Both the position numbers and the translations under genes were made by a program. Under the pieces are notes generated by a model. That model had not been told where the DNA came from. It saw nothing but the letters and a program-made list of their open reading frames with translations, and did not search any database. Below, one piece after another: positions 7,590 to 14,282 of a stretch of DNA of 32,330 nt; the stretch's first letter is position 1; each line of letters begins with the position of its first letter. The DNA is from an uncultured Lachnospiraceae bacterium (GTDB lineage: Bacteria > Bacillota > Clostridia > Lachnospirales > Lachnospiraceae): the NCBI GenBank assembly GCA_902799015.1, contig CADBZI010000022.1, forward strand, positions 1-32,330, in the 5' to 3' direction.

Positions 7590-8417
7590 TTGAATTATCA
7601 TGTTCTGACACTGTTTCCGGAGATGATTGAGGGTGCATTCTACACCAGCATTACCAAAAGAGCTGCCGAGAAAGGACTGCTGAGGCTGGATGCCGTGAAT
7701 ATCCGGGACTACGCAGAGGAAAAACGCAAAGGCAGAGTCGACGATTACTCCTACGGCGGAGGCGCCGGCATGATTCTGCAGGCAGAGCCGGTATGGCGTG
7801 CGCACGAGGCGGTGCAGGAGAAGATTCGGATCCGCAGGCTTAACGCGCAGGAAACCTCATCCGTCCCTTCCATTGAACCGAAAAAAGCAAGAGTTCTCTA
7901 TATGTCACCTGCGGGACGGGTTTTTGACCAGACGCTGGCAGCGGAGCTTGCCCTGGAGGAGGACCTGATCTTCCTGTGCGGCCACTATGAGGGGATCGAT
8001 CAGAGAGTCCTGGATGAGATCGTGACAGATGAGATCTCGATCGGGGATTATGTTCTGACTGGCGGAGAGCTGCCGGCCCTTGTCATGATGGATGCGGTCG
8101 CGAGGCTGATCGACGGTGTTCTGAGCAACGAGGACTCCGCGCAGACGGAGAGCTTCATGGGAGACGGACAGCTGGAGTATCCACAGTATTCCAGACCGGA
8201 AGAGTGGCATGGACAACGCGTCCCGCCCATCCTCCTGTCCGGCGATCATGGTGCGGTAGACCGCTGGAGAAGAGAACAATCCCTGATGCGGACAGCGAAG
8301 CGCCGTCCGGATCTGTGCCGGAAGGCTGTTCTGGACAAGAAGGACAGAAAGTTTATCGCACAGGAAGGGCTGGAAGATTATTTTGATCTGGATGCCGGAA
8401 CAATACCGCGCAGGTAG
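7590..8417 (+). CDS. trmD: tRNA (guanine-37-N1)-methyltransferase TrmD
   Basis: TrmD is a SPOUT methyltransferase that makes m1G37 in tRNAs reading CNN codons and prevents +1 frameshifting. The conserved N-terminus NYHVLTLFPEM, the DDYSYGGGAGM segment (51-61), and the trefoil-knot motifs GHYEGIDQRV (131-140) and IGDYVLTGGE (151-160) are all present. The most likely start is TTG at 7590, because GGAGGG (7575-7580) lies 9 bases upstream and the conserved protein start falls there. An ATG at 7551 inside the previous gene lacks a good ribosome site. At 275 residues it is longer than the usual 240-255, partly due to an insert near 80-98. The stop codon lies inside a 23-bp tandem duplication. The usual rplS neighbour is absent. 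Confidence 0.95.
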   Translation: MNYHVLTLFPEMIEGAFYTSITKRAAEKGLLRLDAVNIRDYAEEKRKGRVDDYSYGGGAGMILQAEPVWRAHEAVQEKIRIRRLNAQETSSVPSIEPKKARVLYMSPAGRVFDQTLAAELALEEDLIFLCGHYEGIDQRVLDEIVTDEISIGDYVLTGGELPALVMMDAVARLIDGVLSNEDSAQTESFMGDGQLEYPQYSRPEEWHGQRVPPILLSGDHGAVDRWRREQSLMRTAKRRPDLCRKAVLDKKDRKFIAQEGLEDYFDLDAGTIPRR

Positions 8418-8441
8418 TCGGAACAATACCGCGCAGGCAGC
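8396..8441. repeat. 23-bp tandem duplication across the trmD stop codon
   Basis: CGGAACAATACCGCGCAGG occurs at 8396-8414 and again at 8419-8437, giving a 23-bp period. The following four bases are TAGT in the first copy and CAGC in the second. The first copy contains the trmD stop codon. It looks like a simple slippage duplication rather than an array, since there are only two copies. Confidence 0.85.
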
Positions 8442-8479
8442 CGGCCTGGCGGAGCGTGTGTGCCGGGAAAGGAAATAGT

Positions 8480-8884
8480 ATGCTGAAACAATTGAATGTG
8501 TACGCAGAGAATAAAAAGGGTACCTTAGAGAAAATAACGAGAATCCTTCTGGAACATGACATCAATATTCTTGGCTCCATGTCGGATGACGGGGCGGAGT
8601 TCGGAATAAACCGCATGGTTGTTTCCGATCCGAAGACTGCCGCGGAATCCCTGCAGAAGGCCGGTTTTATGTGTTCCGTAAAGAACGTGATCGGGGTTGA
8701 GGTGAAGGATGAGGTCGGCAACCTGCACAGTCTTCTGACGACCCTGCTGGACATGAATATCAGTGTTCAATACCTGTATCTCTCCTTCAACAGAGATTCC
8801 GGATTGCCGATCATGGTTTTTTCCGCCGATGATATCTGGGAGGTGGAGGATGGCCTGAAGAACAGAGGATATCAGGTGGTCTGA
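8480..8884 (+). CDS. Tandem ACT-domain amino-acid-binding protein
   Basis: This 134-residue protein consists of two consecutive ACT-like domains and no catalytic domain. The first runs from LKQLNVYAENKKGTLEKITR to about residue 68. The second, starting around VIGVEVKDEVGNLHSLLTTL, extends to the end. Such stand-alone ACT proteins usually bind an amino acid and regulate a partner enzyme or transport system; the ligand cannot be read from sequence. The start at ATG 8480 is chosen because AAAGGAAA lies just upstream and the domain begins immediately. The gene lies 36 bases before prfC and is probably cotranscribed with it. Confidence 0.85.
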   Translation: MLKQLNVYAENKKGTLEKITRILLEHDINILGSMSDDGAEFGINRMVVSDPKTAAESLQKAGFMCSVKNVIGVEVKDEVGNLHSLLTTLLDMNISVQYLYLSFNRDSGLPIMVFSADDIWEVEDGLKNRGYQVV

Positions 8885-8919
8885 GGCTGCCTGGAGAACA
8901 TTACTATGGAGACACGAAC

Positions 8920-10509
8920 GTGACAGATATCAAACAGGAAATCGAAAAAAGAAGGACATTCGCGATTATCTCGCATCCGGATGCGGGAAAGACAACACTG
9001 ACGGAGAAGTTCCTGCTGTACGGAGGCGCAATCAATCTGGCGGGTTCCGTGAAGGGAAAGGCAACCGCCAGGCATGCAGTCTCTGACTGGATGGAGATTG
9101 AGAAGGAGAGAGGAATCTCTGTCACCAGCTCCGTGCTTCAGTTCAATTACGGCGGATGCTGCATCAACATACTGGACACCCCGGGCCATCAGGATTTCTC
9201 CGAGGATACGTACCGGACCCTGATGGCCGCGGATTCCGCGGTGATGGTGATCGATGCCTCAAAGGGAGTGGAGGCCCAGACCAGGAAACTGTTCAAGGTC
9301 TGTGTCATGCGCCATATTCCGATCTTCACCTTCATCAACAAGATGGATCGTGACGCGAACGATACCTTTGATCTTTTGGATGACATTGAAAAGGAGCTTG
9401 GCATCGCCACCTGCCCCATAAACTGGCCGATCGGCTCCGGAAAAGCATTCCGTGGTGTATATGACCGCCGGCAGAAGCATGTCATTACGTACCAGGATAC
9501 CCAGAAGGGAACAAAGGAAGGCGTTGCGACCATGATCCCGGTGGAGGATCCCTTGCTGGATTCCTTTATCGGAGAAGAAGCGCGGGAGAATCTTCTGTCG
9601 GAAATTGAGCTTCTGGATGGGGCATCGGCGGAATTTGACCAGGAAAAGGTTTCTGCGGGACAGCTGTCACCGGTCTTTTTCGGTTCCGCACTCACCAACT
9701 TCGGTGTGGAAACCTTCCTGAACTATTTCCTGGAGATGACCACACCGCCGCTTGCGCGGACTGCCGATGCAGGCGTCATAGATCCGGTTGCGGAACCCTT
9801 CTCTGCTTTTGTTTTCAAGATTCAGGCGAATATGAATAAGATGCATCGCGACAGGATCGCATTCATGCGGATCTGTTCGGGCAAGTTTGAGGCGGACAAA
9901 GAAGTATGGCATGTACAGGGTTCCAGGAAAATGCGTCTGAGCCAGCCGCAGCAGATGATGGCGGAGCAGCGCCATGTTGTTTCCGAGGCGTACGCCGGCG
10001 ACATCATCGGCGTATTTGACCCGGGTGTCTTTTCGATCGGTGATACCGTCTGCACACCGGGACATAAGTTTGCCTATGAGGGGATTCCCACCTTCGCGCC
10101 GGAGCATTTTGCCAGAATCCGTCCGCTCGACACCATGAAGCGCAAGCAGTTCGTCAAAGGAATGCAGCAGATTGCGCAGGAAGGCGCGATCCAGATCTTT
10201 GAGGAGCCGAACGGCAGCATGGAGGAAACGATCGTCGGCGTGGTCGGCGTGCTTCAGTTCGATGTTTTGCGCTATCGTCTCGAGAATGAATACAATGTGC
10301 AGATCCGCATGGATGATCTGCCTTATGAATACATCCGCTGGATCGCGAACCCGGATGAGGTAGACCTGGCGAATCTCCGCGGAACTTCGGATATGAAACG
10401 GATTCAGGATCTTAAGATGCGCCCGCTGCTGCTGTTTGTCAACAGCTGGTCGGTGGGGATGGTCGAGGAACGCAACCCCGGTCTGGTTCTGCAGGAATTT
10501 GCGCGATAA
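8920..10509 (+). CDS. prfC: Peptide chain release factor 3 (RF3)
   Basis: RF3 is the translational GTPase that recycles RF1 and RF2 from the ribosome after peptide release. The protein has 529 residues, the standard length. The GTPase motifs are HPDAGKTT (19-26), RGISVTSSV (switch I region), DTPGH (86-90) and NKMDRD (140-145). Domains II and III follow, including the RF3-typical C-terminal segment VGVVGVLQFDVLRYRLENEY. This separates it from EF-G and TetM-type proteins. The start is GTG at 8920 with GGAG (8908-8911) 8 bases upstream. A structured element lies directly after the stop codon. Confidence 0.96.
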   Translation: MTDIKQEIEKRRTFAIISHPDAGKTTLTEKFLLYGGAINLAGSVKGKATARHAVSDWMEIEKERGISVTSSVLQFNYGGCCINILDTPGHQDFSEDTYRTLMAADSAVMVIDASKGVEAQTRKLFKVCVMRHIPIFTFINKMDRDANDTFDLLDDIEKELGIATCPINWPIGSGKAFRGVYDRRQKHVITYQDTQKGTKEGVATMIPVEDPLLDSFIGEEARENLLSEIELLDGASAEFDQEKVSAGQLSPVFFGSALTNFGVETFLNYFLEMTTPPLARTADAGVIDPVAEPFSAFVFKIQANMNKMHRDRIAFMRICSGKFEADKEVWHVQGSRKMRLSQPQQMMAEQRHVVSEAYAGDIIGVFDPGVFSIGDTVCTPGHKFAYEGIPTFAPEHFARIRPLDTMKRKQFVKGMQQIAQEGAIQIFEEPNGSMEETIVGVVGVLQFDVLRYRLENEYNVQIRMDDLPYEYIRWIANPDEVDLANLRGTSDMKRIQDLKMRPLLLFVNSWSVGMVEERNPGLVLQEFAR

Positions 10510-10513
10510 TACA

Positions 10514-10609
10514 ACCTCAGTGGGGGGCCGCCTCTGCAGGCGGTGGGTAAGAAATGATACTCCGTGGAGGGTGACAATCCCCCACTGAGGTGTAGCTCCT
10601 TGTTTTTTT
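10514..10609 (+). ncRNA. Candidate structured RNA or attenuator/terminator between prfC and asp23
   Basis: ACCTCAGTGGGGGG (10514-10527) pairs with the segment 10578-10591 to give a 14-bp closing helix containing a perfect 12-bp core and one G-U pair. Enclosed are a CCGCC-TCTGCA-GGCGG hairpin (10528-10543) and a second region that can form GGGTA/TACTC or CTC/GAG pairing, giving a three-way-junction look. A run of seven T (10603-10609) follows 11 bases after the closing helix. It may simply be a complex terminator for prfC. A riboswitch-like role for asp23 is possible, but it matches no class I can name. Confidence 0.5.
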
Positions 10610-10628
10610 ACTGACATTAGGATAGAAT
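10600..10628 (+). promoter_or_regulatory. Candidate promoter for asp23
   Basis: TTGTTT (10600-10605), a 17-base spacer and TAGAAT (10623-10628, five of six) form a sigma-A-like promoter. An overlapping alternative is CTGACA (10611-10616), 15 bases, TATAAC (10632-10637). Either would give a short leader with GGAGG (10653-10657) before the asp23 ATG. The -35 overlaps the T-run of the structured element. Confidence 0.45.
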
Positions 10629-10668
10629 CTTTATAACAATGAATATTTGAACGGAGGTCAATATCGGT

Positions 10669-11067
10669 ATGGCTGGTGAGAATACACATGTGAACACGAT
10701 CAAAGCAGGAGAGATCGGAGAGGTTAGGATTGCCGATGACGTGGTCGCGATCATTGCCGGCCTCGCGGCGTCTGATGTCAAGGGCGTTGCTTCTCTTTCG
10801 GGGAACGCGACCAGAGAAGTGATCGGAAAGCTCGGGATCAAGGGACTCGGAAAGAGCATCCGCCTGACCGTTGAGGACGGGGAGGTTCATGTCTGGCTGA
10901 AGGTCAATATCCGCTATGGGTTTAATATTCCCGAGACCAGTGAGAAGATCCAGGACCGGGTTGCCACTGCGATTGAGACGATGACGGGACTGAATGTCGC
11001 TGAGGTGAATGTCCGAGTGAACAGCGTTGTCATGGAAAAAGGACAGGCAGAGGAGAATAACGCGTAG
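10669..11067 (+). CDS. Asp23/Gls24 family envelope stress protein
   Basis: This 132-residue protein is a member of the Asp23/Gls24 (DUF322, B. subtilis YqhY/YloU) family. Its members are abundant, cytoplasmic or membrane-associated proteins linked to envelope stress or fatty-acid homeostasis. The conserved features are the start GEIGEVRIADDVVAIIAGLAAS, the GVASLSGN loop, and the closing ETMTGLNVAEVNVRVNSVV. No membrane segment is present, and no amaP-like anchor gene is adjacent. GGAGG (10653-10657) lies 11 bases before ATG 10669. Being directly upstream of nusB matches the YqhY context in B. subtilis, so yqhY-type is the better guess than staphylococcal asp23. Confidence 0.92.
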   Translation: MAGENTHVNTIKAGEIGEVRIADDVVAIIAGLAASDVKGVASLSGNATREVIGKLGIKGLGKSIRLTVEDGEVHVWLKVNIRYGFNIPETSEKIQDRVATAIETMTGLNVAEVNVRVNSVVMEKGQAEENNA

Positions 11068-11091
11068 GAATTGATCGATACTGTTATGATA

Positions 11092-11131
11092 TGCCTTCGG
11101 ACCCAAGCTGCGGAAAGAAGGCGTTTTTGTT
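11092..11131 (+). terminator. Possible intrinsic terminator between asp23 and nusB
   Basis: GCCTTC (11093-11098) pairs with GAAGGC (11117-11122), with an outer T-G pair possible. The stem is followed by GTTTTTGTT. The loop of 18 bases is large and the stem short, so termination is probably incomplete. It would let asp23 be expressed above the downstream genes. Confidence 0.45.
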
Positions 11132-11220
11132 ACAGACTGATATCAAATTCTGTTTCCGGCTTTGGCTTACTGTGAGCAAAGGCGTGAACAGGGACTGCAG
11201 ACTGAATTACGGGGACCATC

Positions 11221-11661
11221 ATGACCAGAAGAGAATTGAGAGAGCACATATTCAGAGAGCTGTTTACCGCGCAGTTCTATGCGGAGAATGAGGAGGAGAA
11301 GGACGAACAGATGAAATTGTACTTCTCCCATACTGCGGGGGAAGGGCTTGACTATCCTCCGGATGAAGTAGGGGAAGAGGAGCAGAAGGAAGTCGTCGAG
11401 AAGACGAAGGCGGTGCTGGATCATCTGGATCAGATCGATCCTTTGATTGAAGAAACCTCCGTCGGCTGGCCGATCAGCCGGATGAACCGGACGGATCTGA
11501 GTGTCCTTCGTCTCGGCGTATATGAACTGTTATATGACGAGGCGGTTCCGCCGGGAGTCGCAATCAACGAAGCGGTTCTTCTGGCCAGAAAGTTCGGTCA
11601 GGAGGATTCCTATTCATTTGTAAATGGGATTCTGGGCAGAATCCAGCGGGAGAAAGGCTGA
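11221..11661 (+). CDS. nusB: Transcription antitermination factor NusB
   Basis: NusB binds boxA RNA with S10 (NusE) and supports rRNA antitermination. The 146-residue all-alpha protein starts with the family signature TRRELREHIFRELF. The C-terminal half contains NRTDLSVLRLGVYELL and PPGVAINEAVLLARKFG...FVNGILGRI. The acidic segment between helices (ENEEEKDEQ through EEEQKE) is longer than in E. coli NusB but fits clostridial homologues as I know them. The start is ATG 11221 with GGGGA upstream. It leads the nusB-xseA-xseB-ispA-dxs-tlyA order; folD, often found between nusB and xseA in Bacillus, is absent. Confidence 0.95.
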   Translation: MTRRELREHIFRELFTAQFYAENEEEKDEQMKLYFSHTAGEGLDYPPDEVGEEEQKEVVEKTKAVLDHLDQIDPLIEETSVGWPISRMNRTDLSVLRLGVYELLYDEAVPPGVAINEAVLLARKFGQEDSYSFVNGILGRIQREKG

Positions 11662-11739
11662 GTCCGGCCTGCGCGTTTCTGCCGACCCGGACGGCGCGTG
11701 TATGCAGACTTTACGAACCGGCAAAGGAGTGCGGACCGG

Positions 11740-13038
11740 ATGGCGATGACAGACAGACCGTATGTCTATACGGTCACACAGGTAAATCATCACATCAATG
11801 TTTTATTTCAGCAGGATCTGGCGCTGAATGCGATATTTGTCAGAGGTGAGCTGTCGAATGTCAAGTATGCTTCGAGCGGACATCTGTATTTTTCCCTGAA
11901 AGACGAGAAGAGCCAGATACGCTGCGCGATGTGGGCCTCGGATGTAAGGAAGCGGAAGGAACGCGTCCGGGACGGCGAGAGCGTGACGGTATACGGCCAG
12001 ATTGCCGTTTATGAGCGGGACGGAACCTACCAGCTGTACGCGAAGGCCATCCGGAGCGAAGGGAGCACCGGGGCGTTGTATGAACGCTATGAAGTGCTGA
12101 AAAAGAAGCTCCTTGAGATGGGGATGTTTGATGCATCCTACAAGAAACCGATTCCCGGATATGTCCGCACGCTCGGAGTGGTGACAGCCAGAACCGGTGC
12201 TGCGGTGCGTGATATCATCAATATTTCCAGAAGGCGGAATCCCGGAATCCGGATCATCCTCTGCCCGGCTGTCGTGCAGGGCGATCAGGCTCCGCAGTCG
12301 ATCGTGGACGGAATTGAAGCGCTGGATGCACTGGGATGTGTGGATGTCATCATCGTAGGAAGAGGCGGCGGATCCATCGAGGATCTGTGGGCGTTTAACG
12401 AAGAGATCGTAGCAAGAGCAATCTGGAACTGCAAGACACCCGTCATCTCTGCAGTCGGGCATGAGACGGATACGACGATTGCGGACTATGTCGCAGATCT
12501 GCGGGCTCCGACTCCATCAGCAGGCGCGGAGCTGGCAGTCGCGGACATGGCATCTGTTTTGCTGCAGCTGCAGGAAAAAGAATTGCGGCAGACACAGCTG
12601 ATGCGGCGCGCGCTGGAAAGAGCGAAGCAGCTTGCCGGTCAGTATCACCTGATGCTGCGTTTGAATGGCCCTGAGGGAAGACTTCAGCAGTCTGAGCAAT
12701 TCCTGCTCAATGCCTCGGAACGGATGGACCGCGCAATTGACCTGAGACTGAAGGAGGCTGCCGCTCTGTCTGACAGGTTTGGAGAGCTTCTCGATCGCCG
12801 GATCGAGGACTGTCTTGGCAGATTCCGATACAGGCTGGAGCTGTCGGAGGGAAAACTGAAAGCATTGTCACCGTCGGCGAAGCTGGAGGCGGGATATGCT
12901 TATATCGAAGACGAAAACAGCGCAGCCGTCCGCTCTGTCAGCGGCATAAAAGCAGGGGATGAGCTTCGGATCCGTCTGAAGGACGGAAGGATCCGGGTGC
13001 TGGTTCGTGAAGTGGAGGCGGATGAAACACCGCGATAA
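11740..13038 (+). CDS. xseA: Exodeoxyribonuclease VII large subunit
   Basis: XseA with XseB forms ExoVII, which degrades single-stranded DNA from both ends to short oligonucleotides. The 432-residue protein has an N-terminal OB-fold (about 8-105, with IFVRGELSNVKYASSGHLYFSLKD split across its strands). The catalytic core contains GVVTARTGAAVRDI (147-160) and GRGGGSIEDLWAFNEE (207-222). A long helical region and a short C-terminal domain follow. ATG 11740 is chosen because AAAGGAG (11723-11729) lies 10 bases upstream; a GTG at 11698 would add 14 atypical residues. The small subunit gene follows after 22 bases. Confidence 0.95.
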   Translation: MAMTDRPYVYTVTQVNHHINVLFQQDLALNAIFVRGELSNVKYASSGHLYFSLKDEKSQIRCAMWASDVRKRKERVRDGESVTVYGQIAVYERDGTYQLYAKAIRSEGSTGALYERYEVLKKKLLEMGMFDASYKKPIPGYVRTLGVVTARTGAAVRDIINISRRRNPGIRIILCPAVVQGDQAPQSIVDGIEALDALGCVDVIIVGRGGGSIEDLWAFNEEIVARAIWNCKTPVISAVGHETDTTIADYVADLRAPTPSAGAELAVADMASVLLQLQEKELRQTQLMRRALERAKQLAGQYHLMLRLNGPEGRLQQSEQFLLNASERMDRAIDLRLKEAAALSDRFGELLDRRIEDCLGRFRYRLELSEGKLKALSPSAKLEAGYAYIEDENSAAVRSVSGIKAGDELRIRLKDGRIRVLVREVEADETPR

Positions 13039-13060
13039 CAGGAAATAACGGGAGATCAGG

Positions 13061-13315
13061 ATGGGACAGGAGCAGACAGAAAACAAAGAACTGACCATAG
13101 AGCAGGCATTTTCCAGAATTGATGAGATTACAAAGGCGCTGGAAGATCCCCAGACCAGTCTGGAGGATTCCTTTGCACTGTATCAGGAAGGAAGCAGGCT
13201 GCTGCAGGCAGCGAATCAGAAGATCGACATGGTGCAGAAGCAGGTACAGATTCTGCAGCATACGAGCACGCAGCCGGAGATGACCACGCTGGATGACAGT
13301 GAGTGGGTTGAATGA
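13061..13315 (+). CDS. xseB: Exodeoxyribonuclease VII small subunit
   Basis: XseB is the small helical subunit that coats the XseA coiled coil and is needed for ExoVII activity. The 84-residue protein contains the family signature TIEQAFSRIDEITKALEDP and the helix pair around SLEDSFALYQEGSRLLQAA. The start is ATG 13061 with GGGAG a few bases upstream. The stop codon at 13313-13315 lies 7 bases before the ispA ATG, and the ispA ribosome site overlaps the end of xseB, so the two are probably translationally coupled. Confidence 0.94.
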   Translation: MGQEQTENKELTIEQAFSRIDEITKALEDPQTSLEDSFALYQEGSRLLQAANQKIDMVQKQVQILQHTSTQPEMTTLDDSEWVE

Positions 13316-13322
13316 GGACATT

Positions 13323-14216
13323 ATGGATTATCAGGATGAAAAAAAGGCAAGGACTCAGCATGTCAATGCTGTGATCCGTGATTATATGCCGACAGATGCC
13401 GAATTTCAGAAGACGCTTCTGGAGGCAATGCGCTACAGTATTGACGCAGGCGGAAAGAGACTCAGACCGATTATGCTGGAATGCACCTGCCAGATGTATC
13501 ATGGCACGGGAACAATAGCAGGTCCCTTCATGGCTGCGATTGAGATGATTCACACCTCCTCTCTGATCCACGACGATCTTCCGGCACTGGACAATGATGC
13601 CATGCGGCGGGGACGAAAGACGACCCACAAGGTATATGGAGAGGCCATGGCGATTCTTGCAGGCGATGCGCTGATGAACTACGCTTATGAGACAGCCTGC
13701 AAGGCGTTTTCCATGGCGAAGCCGGACCAGGCTGCATCCGTAGCAGAAGCGCTGCGCGTACTGAGTACAAAGAGCGGCATCTACGGCATGCTGGGCGGGC
13801 AGTCCTGCGATGTCGAATGTGAGGGGAGAGGTCTGACAGAAGGCCAGGTTGAGTTCATCAACCGTTACAAGACCTCGGCCCTGATCGAGGCAAGCCTGAT
13901 GATCGGAGGGATTCTTGCGGGTGCTCCGGAGGAAGACATCCGGATGCTGGAAGAGGTTGGAAACAAGACGGGTCTGGCCTTTCAGATCATGGATGACATC
14001 CTGGATGTAACGGGAAGCGAGGCAGTGCTGGGAAAACCGGTCGGATCAGATGTCAGAAACCGGAAAACCACCTTTGTTTCCCTGTTTGGCGTGAGCGCGG
14101 CTAAGGCAAGAGTGGAGCTTCTGTCCGCGCAGGCGATGGAAACCTTTGACCATCTGAGCGCAAAGCATGATTTTCTGCGCTGCATGCTGGAGGAACTGGC
14201 AAGAAGAAACCGATAA
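13323..14216 (+). CDS. ispA: Farnesyl/geranyl diphosphate synthase (polyprenyl synthetase)
   Basis: This trans-prenyltransferase condenses IPP with DMAPP/GPP to make farnesyl diphosphate, the precursor for undecaprenyl phosphate and quinones. The 297-residue protein has the first aspartate motif DDLPALDND (D84, D85, D90) with the two-residue insertion typical of bacterial short-chain enzymes. The second motif is DDILD (D224-D228), and GGKRLRP lies near the N-terminus. ATG 13323 is preferred because the GAGGA site that overlaps the xseB stop lies just upstream. An ATG at 13293 would add 10 residues without a good site. Product chain length (C15 versus C20) is inferred from context before dxs. 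Confidence 0.94.
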   Translation: MDYQDEKKARTQHVNAVIRDYMPTDAEFQKTLLEAMRYSIDAGGKRLRPIMLECTCQMYHGTGTIAGPFMAAIEMIHTSSLIHDDLPALDNDAMRRGRKTTHKVYGEAMAILAGDALMNYAYETACKAFSMAKPDQAASVAEALRVLSTKSGIYGMLGGQSCDVECEGRGLTEGQVEFINRYKTSALIEASLMIGGILAGAPEEDIRMLEEVGNKTGLAFQIMDDILDVTGSEAVLGKPVGSDVRNRKTTFVSLFGVSAAKARVELLSAQAMETFDHLSAKHDFLRCMLEELARRNR

Positions 14217-14235
14217 CTGACTCTGTGAGAGATGT

Positions 14236-14255
14236 CCTGCCGGTAAAACGGCAGG
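14236..14255 (+). other. Short hairpin between ispA and dxs
   Basis: CCTGCCG (14236-14242) and CGGCAGG (14249-14255) form a perfect 7-bp stem around a 6-base GTAAAA loop. No T-run follows, so it is more likely an mRNA processing or stability element than a terminator. Confidence 0.5.
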
Positions 14256-14282
14256 GATCAGATGTGTTTATGGGGATATGCC

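Noticed and set aside
8396-8441. Possible short CRISPR or repeat array
   Set aside because: There are only two adjacent units with no spacers; it is a simple tandem duplication.
10514-10591. Possible tRNA or pseudo-tRNA
   Set aside because: The closing helix is 14 bp with no 7-bp acceptor, D arm or anticodon arm arrangement, and no CCA end.
9667-11106. Long minus-strand open frame across prfC and asp23
   Set aside because: It is antisense to two well-supported genes and runs through their shared control region; its composition is that of a shadow frame.
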